Origin: Brucella sp. BE17 | GTDB lineage: Bacteria; Pseudomonadota; Alphaproteobacteria; Rhizobiales; Rhizobiaceae | DNA length: 64,000 bases | NCBI RefSeq assembly: GCF_039545455.1 | Contig: NZ_CP154468.1 | Span: 496,001 to 560,000 of the forward strand | Direction: 5' to 3' | Shown: positions 35,446 through 44,383 of the stretch, in pieces | How the letters are laid out: every line of letters begins with the position of its first letter | Position numbering within the stretch: position 1 is the first letter of the stretch | The notes under the pieces: generated by a model | What the model saw: only the letters and a program-made list of their open reading frames with translations | What the model was told of the DNA's origin: nothing | The model's database searches: none | Made by a program: the position numbers and the translations under genes

Positions 35446-36822
35446 ATGCTGAGTAATTCGTTGGTCGAACTTGATCGCGCCCATCTGGTGCATCCCGTTT
35501 CATCTTTCCGCAGTCACGAAACGACTGGTGTGCGTGTATTGAAGTCCGGCAAGGGTGCAACAGTTACTGATACATCCGGTCATACGCTGCTCGACGGCTT
35601 TGCGGGTCTTTGGTGCGTCAATGCTGGCTATGGGCAGGACAGCATTGTGGAAGCTGCAACAAAGCAGCTACGAGAACTTCCCTATGCAACGGGCTATTTT
35701 GGTCTGGGTTCAGAGCCAGCTATCCGCCTGGCTGCCGAACTGGCTGATCGTGCGCCGGGTGATCTCAATCATGTCTATTTCACGCTTGGCGGATCCGATG
35801 CGATTGACAGTACGATCCGCTACATTCGTTACTATTATCATGCCAGAGGTACGCCACAGAAAGACCAGTTCATTTCGGTTGAGTATGGCTATCATGGTTC
35901 GTCAACTGCCGGGTCCGGACTGACGGCGCTTCCGGCATTCCATGCGGGTTTTGGTGTGCCATACGACTGGCAGCATAAAATTCCATCGCACTATGCTTAT
36001 CGCAACCCGGTCGGCACCGATCCGCAGGCGATCATTGATGCCTCCGTAGCAGCTCTCCGCGCAAAGATTGAAGAACTGGGTGCAGAACGCGTCGCAGCAT
36101 TTTATGTTGAACCTATCCAGGGCTCGGGCGGTGTCCTTGTGCCTCCAGCGGGCTGGCTCAAGGCCATGCATGCGCTTTGCAAAGAATATGACGTTCTGTT
36201 CATTGTTGACGAAGTTATCACCGGATTTGGCCGCACGGGCCCGCTTTTTGCGTGCTCCGAAGACAATGTGGTGCCAGATTTCATCACCACTGCCAAGGGA
36301 CTGACGTCGGGTTATGTGCCGATGGGCGCGCTCTTTATGTCTGAGCATGTTTACAATACCATTGCCGACGGCGCAGGTAAGGCCGCAGTTGGTCACGGTT
36401 ATACCTATTCCGCACACCCGGTCAGTGCCGCGGTTGGTCTTGAGTGCCTGCGCCTTTATGAAAATGGATTGCTTGAAAATGGCCGCGAGGCAGGCCAGCG
36501 CCTTATGGCGGGCTTGCAGTCGCTTTCCGCTCACCCCCTGGTCGGCGATGTCCGTGGTCGCGGTATGCTGGCAGCCATTGAGTTGGTAACTGACAAGGAG
36601 CGCAAGACGCCGCTTCCCGCATCCGCCGATCCGGCTCGCCGTATTTTTGACCGTGCATGGGACAACGGCCTTGTCATCCGCGCCTTTGCCAATGGCGTTC
36701 TTGGTTATGCGCCGCCGCTTTGCTGCACCGATGACGACATTGATGCGATTATCGAACGCACGCGCAAAACGCTGGACCAGACACTTGCTGACGAAGATGT
36801 TCGCGCTGCGATGAAAGGTTAG
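35446..36822 (+). CDS. Class III PLP aminotransferase (omega-amino acid/polyamine type)
   Basis: 458 residues, class III features throughout: GFAGLWCVNAGYG at the N-terminal substrate lid, YGYHGSSTAGSGLT, the PLP-Asp motif FIVDEVITGFGRTG and the Schiff-base lysine in TTAKGLTSGYVPMGA. The closest functional types are putrescine:pyruvate, beta-alanine:pyruvate and GABA:pyruvate aminotransferases. The product semialdehyde would suit the two aldehyde dehydrogenases of this island. TGGAG precedes the ATG. It follows the GNAT gene and precedes the ABC importer. Confidence 0.9.
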   Translation: MLSNSLVELDRAHLVHPVSSFRSHETTGVRVLKSGKGATVTDTSGHTLLDGFAGLWCVNAGYGQDSIVEAATKQLRELPYATGYFGLGSEPAIRLAAELADRAPGDLNHVYFTLGGSDAIDSTIRYIRYYYHARGTPQKDQFISVEYGYHGSSTAGSGLTALPAFHAGFGVPYDWQHKIPSHYAYRNPVGTDPQAIIDASVAALRAKIEELGAERVAAFYVEPIQGSGGVLVPPAGWLKAMHALCKEYDVLFIVDEVITGFGRTGPLFACSEDNVVPDFITTAKGLTSGYVPMGALFMSEHVYNTIADGAGKAAVGHGYTYSAHPVSAAVGLECLRLYENGLLENGREAGQRLMAGLQSLSAHPLVGDVRGRGMLAAIELVTDKERKTPLPASADPARRIFDRAWDNGLVIRAFANGVLGYAPPLCCTDDDIDAIIERTRKTLDQTLADEDVRAAMKG

Positions 36823-37157
36823 ATTTTGAGGGCAGCGGCATAAGCTTGCAAGGCGGAATTTCGTCAGCGCGCGAGATTCGCAATATTATGCTGCAGTCCT
36901 TCATCAATTCAGCGCAATTAATGCGCGTGTTCATAACAAACTAATAATGCTGCAAAAGGTGAAGACGAAAAGCAATCTACTGGATTGAGTTTGGATGATC
37001 GAATAATGCGCGTCAGGCGTATGGCAGTTCCTTAACTCGATGTGTTTTTTCGTTCGCACTTTAATTCGGCGTTGCTGCGAATGAATTTCTGAACACGGTG
37101 TAACCGGTGAAAATAAACCGGCGCATCCCATGCAACTGTTAATCAAGGGGAACTGCT
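36823..37157. promoter_or_regulatory. Intergenic region upstream of the ABC importer
   Basis: 335 bp, AT-rich in the middle, without open frames of note. It probably carries the importer promoter; a strong AAGGGG ribosome site ends it. No specific operator was recognised. Confidence 0.4.
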
Positions 37158-38768
37158 ATGAGCGAGAAGATTACCAACTGGACGTCTTCCGATGACCGGA
37201 TGATTGAAAATGCAATACGTCGCGGAGCAACCCGGCGTGAATTGTTGCAGATGATGCTGATGGGTGGCGTTGCGGTTGCGGCGAGCGCAACGATCCTGGG
37301 TCGTGCTACCTCCACTTATGCCGCGACGCCGGTAAAAGGCGGTTTTATTAAGGCTGCTGGCTTTAGCGCGTCCACTGCCGATACGCTTGATCCTGCTAAA
37401 GCCTCCAATGCAACCGACTATGTTCGTTGCTGTGCACTTTATAATCGCCTGACTTTCCTCGATGGTCATGGCGAAACACAGATGGAGCTTGCTGAAAGCG
37501 TAGAAAGCGCAGATGCAAAGGTCTGGACGGTTAAGCTGCGTAAGGGTGTTACATTCCACGATGGCAAGTCCCTGAGCGCAGATGATGTGGTTTTCTCGCT
37601 TCAGCGTCACCTCGATCCCGCAGTTGGCTCTAAGGTCAATGCGATTGCCAAGCAGATCACGGGCGTCAAGAAGATTGACGACACCACAGCAGAGATCACG
37701 CTTGAAAGCGCAAATGCCGATCTTCCAACCATTCTTTCGCTGCATCATTTCATGATCGTTGCAGATGGCACGACGGATTTTTCAAAGGGCAATGGCACGG
37801 GTGCATTTGTCCTAAAAGAGTTCCAGCCTGGTGTTCGTTCAATTGCTGCGCGCAACGAGAATTACTGGAAGAGTAGCGGACCGCACCTTGATTCCTTCGA
37901 ATTTTTTGCGATCTCTGATGAGAGCGCCCGCATGAATGCGGTACTTTCCGGCGATATTCAGCTTGGTGCTAATCTTAATCCCCGTTCGCTGCGCGTACTT
38001 GAAAATAACCCTGCTGCGAGCCTCTTTATCTCGAAGCTTGGTACCTATACCAATCTTAATGTTCGCCTCGATATGGCGCCGGGCGATAAGGCTGGGGTGG
38101 CTGAAGCGCTGAAATATCTCACCAATCGTGAAGTCATCCAGAAGTCTGTGCTGCGTGGTCTTGCAGAGATTGCCAATGATCAGCCGGTGCCAGCAACCAG
38201 CAAATACTTCAATGCCGAACTTGAGCAGCGCGCGTTTGATCCGGACCGTGCAAAATCCCTGCTTGATAAGGCCGGCATGCTTGGTCAGGAAATTCGCATT
38301 ACTGCTGCAGAAGCCGCATCATCCTCTCTCGATTATGCAATGGTCCTTCAACAGGCCGCATCAACCATCGGTCAGAAAATCGCTATTGATCGCGTACCGT
38401 CGGACGGTTACTGGTCAAACCATTGGCTGAAAGATGCTGTTCATTACGGCAATATTAACGCACGCCCGACGCCGGATATTCTGTTCTCGCTGCTCTATAA
38501 GTCCGATGCGCCGTGGAACGAAAGCCAATATAAATCTGATAAATTCGACTCGATGCTGCTTGAAGCCCGTGGCCTGCTTGATGAAGGCAAGCGCAAGGAA
38601 ATCTATGGCGAGATGCAGACCATGGTTTCCAATGAAGCTGGAACGGTCATTCCCGTCTTTATGTCGAATGTCGATGCAATTTCGCCGAAGCTCAAAGGTT
38701 TAGAGCCTAATCCACTGGGCGGTATGATGGGCTATACATTTGCCGAACATGCTTGGCTGGAAGCCTGA
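37158..38768 (+). CDS. ABC transporter solute-binding protein, family 5
   Basis: 536 residues. A long N-region carries twin arginines (GATRRELLQMM at about residues 23-33), followed by a hydrophobic stretch and an Ala-x-Ala site at YAA (residue 56), so Tat export is likely. The mature part has family-5 features: KVWTVKLRKGVTFHDGKSLSADDVVFS (residues 118-144, named by position) and the late AWLEA end. Binding proteins of this type carry peptides, opines, polyamines or nickel chelates. It heads a four-gene importer operon, and the neighbouring enzymes suggest an amino-containing ligand. Confidence 0.88.
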   Translation: MSEKITNWTSSDDRMIENAIRRGATRRELLQMMLMGGVAVAASATILGRATSTYAATPVKGGFIKAAGFSASTADTLDPAKASNATDYVRCCALYNRLTFLDGHGETQMELAESVESADAKVWTVKLRKGVTFHDGKSLSADDVVFSLQRHLDPAVGSKVNAIAKQITGVKKIDDTTAEITLESANADLPTILSLHHFMIVADGTTDFSKGNGTGAFVLKEFQPGVRSIAARNENYWKSSGPHLDSFEFFAISDESARMNAVLSGDIQLGANLNPRSLRVLENNPAASLFISKLGTYTNLNVRLDMAPGDKAGVAEALKYLTNREVIQKSVLRGLAEIANDQPVPATSKYFNAELEQRAFDPDRAKSLLDKAGMLGQEIRITAAEAASSSLDYAMVLQQAASTIGQKIAIDRVPSDGYWSNHWLKDAVHYGNINARPTPDILFSLLYKSDAPWNESQYKSDKFDSMLLEARGLLDEGKRKEIYGEMQTMVSNEAGTVIPVFMSNVDAISPKLKGLEPNPLGGMMGYTFAEHAWLEA

Positions 38769-38854
38769 TTTTACATAGGTGTTTCGCTCTTCGAGTTCGG
38801 GCAAAGTATGAAATTTGCCCGAACTGATCCTTTCCCCAAAATATTAGGCCACGC

Positions 38855-39811
38855 ATGACCATGAAGTCGCCTTTTCTGATTTTGATTGCCAAACGGCTTG
38901 TGGTTGCCTTTGTTACGCTTCTGATTGTTGCGTTTACGATTTTTTTTGCAACTTCGATGCTTCCGGGTGATGTGGCAGAAATTCTTCTCGGGCAGTCGGC
39001 GACACCTGAGGCTGTTGCGGGACTTCGTCATGCCATGAATCTCGATCAGCCTGCATTCCTGCGCTTTATCTACTGGCTGGGCAATCTGCTGACCGGCGAC
39101 CTTGGTGTGTCCTATGCCAATAATCTGCCAATTGCTGATCTCATCGGCAGCAGGCTTATCAACTCGCTCAAACTTGCTGGCGTAACGGCTGCAATATCGG
39201 TGCCGATTGCACTGTTTCTCGGTATTACTGCGGCCATCATGCGCGGTACGATTTATGATCGCGTTGTATCCATCATCACGATCTCGGTTATTTCGGTTCC
39301 CGAATTCATGGTCGCGACTATCGCTGTGATTGTATTTGCAGTCTACCTTGGCTGGTTTCCAGCCCTTTCAATGGCCAATGAAGTCACGTCTTTCATCGGC
39401 CTGCTCAAAGTCTTCGCCATGCCTGTGATCACTTTGAGCTTTGTGATTTCAGCGCAGATGATCCGCATGACGCGCGCAGCTGTTCTTGAAACACTCAACA
39501 CGCCCTATGTGGAAATGGCGCTTCTCAAAGGTGCGTCACGCAGTCGAATGGTGATCATTCATGCTTTGCCAAATGCGCTCGGACCAATCGTCAATGCGGT
39601 TGCCCTTTCGCTTTCTTATCTGCTGGGAGGCGTCATCATTGTCGAAACCATCTTCAATTATCCCGGCATAGCCAAACTGATGCTCGATGCTGTCGCAACG
39701 CGTGATCTGCCGCTTATCCAGACTTGCGCGATGATCTTCTGCTTTGGCTATCTCCTGCTCATTACGATAGCAGACATCATTGCTATCGTTTCCAACCCGA
39801 GGCTGCGATAA
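38855..39811 (+). CDS. ABC transporter permease, DppB type
   Basis: 318 residues, six membrane segments, and the cytoplasmic EAA loop EMALLKGASRSRMVIIHALPNA that contacts the ATPase (spans about residues 224-245). The N-terminal FVTLLIVAFTIFFATSMLPGDVAE is typical of DppB. It follows the binding protein gene and precedes the DppC-type permease with a 2-bp gap. It forms the inner-membrane channel with that partner. Confidence 0.92.
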   Translation: MTMKSPFLILIAKRLVVAFVTLLIVAFTIFFATSMLPGDVAEILLGQSATPEAVAGLRHAMNLDQPAFLRFIYWLGNLLTGDLGVSYANNLPIADLIGSRLINSLKLAGVTAAISVPIALFLGITAAIMRGTIYDRVVSIITISVISVPEFMVATIAVIVFAVYLGWFPALSMANEVTSFIGLLKVFAMPVITLSFVISAQMIRMTRAAVLETLNTPYVEMALLKGASRSRMVIIHALPNALGPIVNAVALSLSYLLGGVIIVETIFNYPGIAKLMLDAVATRDLPLIQTCAMIFCFGYLLLITIADIIAIVSNPRLR

Positions 39812-39813
39812 TC

Positions 39814-40671
39814 ATGACCGCTTCCGTTTCAAGTCAGCGAAAGACAAAGTCTCCACGCTTTGGTTATCGGGTTAATCTGATCGGCACGGTTTCGTTCCTG
39901 ATTATTCTGGGCTGGGCATTGGTTGCCATTTTTGCGCCCTGGATCGCCCCCCATCCGGTGGGTGAAATCGTCGATTTCGACTTTTTTGGACCCATGAGTG
40001 CACAGTTCCCGCTCGGCACGGATTATCTTGGCCGTGATATGCTTTCCCGCATTATCTATGGCGCACGCTTCACCGTTGGTATATCGCTTGCAGCAGTGTG
40101 TTTGGCCTGCTTTTTTGGCGTAACGCTCGGCATGATGGCAGCAGTTATCGGCGGCTGGTTTGATTCAGCATTGAGCCGCTTTCTTGATGCCCTGACATCC
40201 ATCCCAAGCAAAATTCTCGCACTGGTTATCGTGGCAGGTGTTGGTTCATCGATCCCGATCCTGATCACCACCATGGCCATCATCTATACGCCCGGCAGTT
40301 ATCGCTTTGCGCGCGCACTGGCGATCAACATCAATACGATGGACTATGTGACGGTTGCTCGCGCGCGTGGCGAAAAGATCGGCTATCTTATACGCTCGGA
40401 AATTCTGCCCGGCATCATCGGACCAGTGCTGGCCGATTTTGGTCTGCGTTTTGTGTTCATTGTGCTGTTATTGTCGAGCATGTCTTTTCTTGGTCTGGGC
40501 GTTCAGCCACCATTTGCCGACTGGGGTGCTTTGGTTAAGGAAAACATTGGCGGACTGTCATTCGCCGCCCCAGCTGTAGTGTTTCCATCCATTGCCATTG
40601 CGAGCCTCACAATCAGCGTCAATCTGCTCATTGATAATCTACCACAGAAGATCCGCGACAGGAGTGAATGA
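39814..40671 (+). CDS. ABC transporter permease, DppC type
   Basis: 285 residues from the ATG 2 bp after the DppB stop; the open frame extends upstream into that gene, but this start fits the family. Six membrane segments; the DppC hallmarks are GTDYLGRDMLSRIIYGARFT and the EAA loop TVARARGEKIGYLIRSEILP. It pairs with the DppB-type protein. Its stop abuts the ATPase start (TGAATG). Confidence 0.92.
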   Translation: MTASVSSQRKTKSPRFGYRVNLIGTVSFLIILGWALVAIFAPWIAPHPVGEIVDFDFFGPMSAQFPLGTDYLGRDMLSRIIYGARFTVGISLAAVCLACFFGVTLGMMAAVIGGWFDSALSRFLDALTSIPSKILALVIVAGVGSSIPILITTMAIIYTPGSYRFARALAININTMDYVTVARARGEKIGYLIRSEILPGIIGPVLADFGLRFVFIVLLLSSMSFLGLGVQPPFADWGALVKENIGGLSFAAPAVVFPSIAIASLTISVNLLIDNLPQKIRDRSE

Positions 40672-42333
40672 ATGAGCAATCTTGTTGAGATCAAAAACCT
40701 GCGCGTGGATGCAAAGACCGATTCAGGCCGTACGGTAGAAATCATTCGTGACGTTAGCTTTGAAATTGCGGAAGGTGAAATCGTTGCCCTTATCGGCGAG
40801 AGCGGCTCCGGGAAAACCACAATTGCGCTGACGCTTATGGGCTATACTCGCCCTGGTTGCCGGATTGTGAGTGGCAGTATTGAAGTGGCTAATCACAATA
40901 TCGTCGCTCTCTCAGAGCGTAAGCGCTCGAAGAAGCGCGGCACGGACGTATCTTATGTGCCACAAAGTGCGGCGGCATCCTTCAATCCTGCACATCGCAT
41001 CATGGATCAGGTCATTGAGGTCACCAAAATCCATAAGCTGCTTTCGAAACCAGAGGCGCGTAGGAAGGCGATTGAATTGTTCAAAGCGCTTGCCCTGCCA
41101 AACCCTGAAACAATCGGCGACCGTTATCCTCATCAGGTATCGGGGGGACAGTTACAGCGGCTTTCGGCGGCAATGGCGCTTATCGGCGACCCAAAGCTCG
41201 TGATATTCGATGAACCTACAACCGCGCTTGATGTGACGACGCAAATTGAAGTCTTGCGGGCGTTCAAATCGGTGATGAAGAAGGAGCATATTGCTGGCGT
41301 TTATGTCTCGCATGACCTCGCTGTTGTCGCCCAAATTGCAGACCGCATCGTCGTGCTCAAAAGCGGTGAAGTTCAGGAGGTCGGTTCTACACAGGATATT
41401 CTGCATAATCCGCAGCATCCTTATACGCAGGAACTGCTTGCAGCCTTTGAACCGGTTTTGCATGCGCGGCCAGAAATTGCCGAGGCTGAAAAGCCATCAC
41501 CGCTTCTGGTCGTTGATAACGCGCTTGCGGGTTATGGGATCGTTGGGAAGTCCGGTGACCCGGCGATGATTGCGGTCAACAATATCAGTCTTGAGCTATC
41601 GCGTGGACGAAATCTCGGCATCGTCGGAGAATCCGGTTGCGGTAAGTCTACGCTTGCTCGCGTTATCGCTGGTATTCTGCCAGCCTCGCGCGGAAAGATA
41701 ATCTTTGAAGGCAAGGAAATGCAAAGCGATCTGCGTCATCGCACGCGCGAGCAATTGCGCGAATTGCAGATTGTCTTTCAGTTTGCCGATACAGCGCTCA
41801 ATCCTGCCAAGTCGATTGCCGATATTCTTGCGCGCCCGTTGTCATTTTATCATGGCATGAATGGTAAACGCAGGGATACCAGAATCGATCAGTTGCTCGA
41901 TATGGTGCGGATTCCGCGCACTATGCGTTACCGCAGGCCGGGTGAGCTTTCCGGCGGGCAGAAACAGCGCATCAACCTTGCACGCGCACTTGCTGCTGAC
42001 CCCAAGATGATCATCTGTGATGAGATCACCTCGGCGCTCGATACGGTTGTCGCTGCCGCAATTATTGATCTGCTCAAGGAGCTTCAGCGGGAACTCTTAC
42101 TGTCATACCTCTTCATTAGTCATGACCTCTCGACCGTGCGCGCGATCTGCGACGAAGTTGTGGTCATGTATGCCGGGGAAAAGGTTGAGCAGCTAAGCCC
42201 GGATATGATGGGCAGCGCGGCCATCCATCCTTACTCGCGGCTCCTGTTCTCTTCAGTGCCAAAACTCAACACCGACTGGCTCGATAGTTTGCAACAAGAC
42301 CCAGAACTCGTCAGGACGTTCACTAGAAGCTGA
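40672..42333 (+). CDS. Fused double ATPase of a dipeptide-type ABC importer (DppD-DppF fusion)
   Basis: 553 residues containing two complete ABC modules. The first has Walker A GESGSGKTT (about 38-46), signature VSGGQLQRLS and Walker B LVIFDEPTTAL. The second has Walker A GESGCGKST (about 321-329), signature LSGGQKQRIN and Walker B MIICDEITSAL. Both include the family oligopeptide-type C-terminal extension, the first ending with NPQHPYTQELL. In most dipeptide importers these are two proteins; fusion is common in rhizobia. The second Walker B has Ile where Pro is usual (DEIT for DEPT), which is tolerated in some members. Confidence 0.9.
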   Translation: MSNLVEIKNLRVDAKTDSGRTVEIIRDVSFEIAEGEIVALIGESGSGKTTIALTLMGYTRPGCRIVSGSIEVANHNIVALSERKRSKKRGTDVSYVPQSAAASFNPAHRIMDQVIEVTKIHKLLSKPEARRKAIELFKALALPNPETIGDRYPHQVSGGQLQRLSAAMALIGDPKLVIFDEPTTALDVTTQIEVLRAFKSVMKKEHIAGVYVSHDLAVVAQIADRIVVLKSGEVQEVGSTQDILHNPQHPYTQELLAAFEPVLHARPEIAEAEKPSPLLVVDNALAGYGIVGKSGDPAMIAVNNISLELSRGRNLGIVGESGCGKSTLARVIAGILPASRGKIIFEGKEMQSDLRHRTREQLRELQIVFQFADTALNPAKSIADILARPLSFYHGMNGKRRDTRIDQLLDMVRIPRTMRYRRPGELSGGQKQRINLARALAADPKMIICDEITSALDTVVAAAIIDLLKELQRELLLSYLFISHDLSTVRAICDEVVVMYAGEKVEQLSPDMMGSAAIHPYSRLLFSSVPKLNTDWLDSLQQDPELVRTFTRS

Positions 42334-42343
42334 GATCAGCGCG

Positions 42344-42820
42344 CTATTCTGAGAACATCATGTCAAGCGGCAAATGTGCTTTCACGATGGGTGACTTGAG
42401 AACGACAAAGCTGAAGTATTTGTCGATGCCGACATCCATATCGATCAGGCGTTCCATGATCGTCTGATATTCTACAATGCCGGCGGTCACGAATTTCATT
42501 AGATAATCGTAACCGCCCGAAACCAGATGGCATTCAATAACGGAATCAATCTTTTCAACAGTTGCCAGAAAACGCGCAAAATCGATCTGGCGGTGGTTCT
42601 TGAGCGTTATCTCTGTAAATACCGTCAATGTCTGGCCCAGTTTCGAAACATTGATCTGTGCCGAATATCCGGTGATAAAGCCTTCCGATTGCAGCTTCTT
42701 CACTCGCATCAAGCAAGGGCTGGGTGAAAGATTGACGAGTTCTGCCAATTCGACATTAGTTATCCGTCCATTTTTCTGCATTTCGGATAGAATTTTTATG
42801 TCGATTTTGTCGAGCTTCAT
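42344..42820 (-). CDS. Lrp/AsnC-family transcriptional regulator
   Basis: 158 residues. The N-terminal helix-turn-helix (KILSEMQKNGRITNVELAEL, ending with SPSPCLMRVKKL) is joined to a RAM ligand-binding domain with the IECHLVSGGYDYLMK motif that recognises amino acids. It is convergent with the ABC importer and divergent from the FAD oxidoreductase gene across 237 bp. It is a good candidate for amino-acid-responsive control of both. Confidence 0.9.
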   Translation of the reverse strand: MKLDKIDIKILSEMQKNGRITNVELAELVNLSPSPCLMRVKKLQSEGFITGYSAQINVSKLGQTLTVFTEITLKNHRQIDFARFLATVEKIDSVIECHLVSGGYDYLMKFVTAGIVEYQTIMERLIDMDVGIDKYFSFVVLKSPIVKAHLPLDMMFSE

Positions 42821-43057
42821 TGCAAAACCACTTACGCTGTATTCTAAAATCAGATTATCATCTTTTTCGCTTCAAGCTGCAATCTCACTATAGGTGGTTT
42901 TCCAAATTCAGTGATCGAGCGAAGCAGGCATGCTTTGTACGCAATAATCACCTGTCGCAACCACAGCAAACCACACGAAATTCTGTGCAGATGCTAACTC
43001 CGATGCACTCCATGGCGCAGCTGGTATTAGGATATGCAAAACACTGGAGTTCCACAC

Positions 43058-44383
43058 ATGTCTGCACCGCTAATGCACATTGAAACCAGCCCATCTATAC
43101 CAGATGCAGCGGATGTGGTTGTGATTGGCGGCGGTGTTGTTGGAGTGTTTACAGCCTATTACCTCGCCCGCGGTGGCCTGAAGGTTACACTGATTGAAAA
43201 GGGCCGCATTGCAGCCGAACAATCGAGCCGCAACTGGGGCTGGTGCCGCCAGCAAAATCGAGATGCTCGCGAGCTTCCGATGGCGACCAGGAGCTTAGAG
43301 CTTTGGGATAAAATCGCAGAGGAAACGGGTGAAGATCCTGGTTTTCGTCGTTGCGGTCTTCTTTATCTGTCGCAGGACGAAGCGGAGATTGCGGGCTGGG
43401 CGCGCTGGGGTGATTTTGCAAAAACTGTTGGTGTCACCACAAATATGTTGAGCGCAACGGAAGCGGCAGAGTGCGGTAAAGCGACCGGGCGCAGCTGGAA
43501 AGGTGGCGTTTTCTCACCGACTGACGGTGTTGCTGATCCTTCACGCGCGGTTCCTGTCGTTGCACGTGGTATCATGGCCGCAGGCGGCAGCGTTCATCAG
43601 GACTGTGCAGCGCGCGGTCTTGAACTGAGCGGGGGACACGTTAGCGGTGTTGTGACCGAAGCAGGCACTATTAAGACGAAAACCGTGGTGATGGCGGGAG
43701 GCGCATGGGCATCGTCCTTCTGCAATCAGCTTGACATTCGGTTTCCACAGGCTGCGGTCCGTGCGTCGATCTTATCCGTTGCGCCGGGTGCCGTTGGCCT
43801 GCCGGATGCATTGCATACTTCGCAGGTGTCGCTCACGCGGCGCTATGATGGCGGTTATACGCTTGCGATCAGCGGAAAGGCTCGTGTCGATGTAACGCCG
43901 CAGCAATTGCGTTTCAGCCGCGAATTCATACCTATGTTCACGCGTCGCTGGCGAAGTCTTGCGCCGGGGGGCATTCAGGGCTGGTGCTCTGGCCACGAAT
44001 TGCTGAAAAAATGGTCGCTCGATAAGATCACACCGATGGAACGAAACCGCATTCTCAATCCCAAGCCGGATGAGGGGCAGATTAGCCTGACATATAAAAG
44101 AGCGAGCGACCTGCTGCCAGAGCTTGCAAGAATACCGATTGCCAACCGATGGGCGGGTTATATCGACAGCACGCCGGACGGTGTACCGGCGATTGGTGAG
44201 GTCGAAGCCGTTCCGGGCTTCATTCTGGCTGCAGGTTTCAGTGGCCATGGTTTCGGCATCGGCCCTGGCGCAGGACATATGATTGCAGACCTGATTTTGG
44301 GAAGAAAACCGATTGTTGATCCGAGTCCGTACAAACCTGAACGGTTGAATCGTAGCGCATGGGGTAAGGTTGCCGAATTTTAG
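43058..44383 (+). CDS. FAD-dependent D-amino-acid/amine oxidoreductase (DadA-like)
   Basis: 441 residues from an ATG with TGGAG upstream; the frame opens eight codons earlier. DAO-family signatures: DVVVIGGGVVGVFTAYYLARGG (residues about 15-36, FAD dinucleotide binding), IEKGRIAAEQSSRNWGW and a C-terminal GFSGHGFGIGPGAG flavin loop. It likely oxidises a D-amino acid or a secondary amine such as an opine. Together with the PuuB-like enzyme at 32241 it gives this island two flavin amine oxidases. The adjacent divergent Lrp regulator is probably its controller. Confidence 0.87.
   Translation: MSAPLMHIETSPSIPDAADVVVIGGGVVGVFTAYYLARGGLKVTLIEKGRIAAEQSSRNWGWCRQQNRDARELPMATRSLELWDKIAEETGEDPGFRRCGLLYLSQDEAEIAGWARWGDFAKTVGVTTNMLSATEAAECGKATGRSWKGGVFSPTDGVADPSRAVPVVARGIMAAGGSVHQDCAARGLELSGGHVSGVVTEAGTIKTKTVVMAGGAWASSFCNQLDIRFPQAAVRASILSVAPGAVGLPDALHTSQVSLTRRYDGGYTLAISGKARVDVTPQQLRFSREFIPMFTRRWRSLAPGGIQGWCSGHELLKKWSLDKITPMERNRILNPKPDEGQISLTYKRASDLLPELARIPIANRWAGYIDSTPDGVPAIGEVEAVPGFILAAGFSGHGFGIGPGAGHMIADLILGRKPIVDPSPYKPERLNRSAWGKVAEF

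Noticed and set aside
24521..44383. Anti-phage defence or secretion island in the 24-44 kb region
   Set aside because: All recognisable genes are metabolic enzymes, transporters or regulators; no nuclease, helicase, toxin or secretion component is present.
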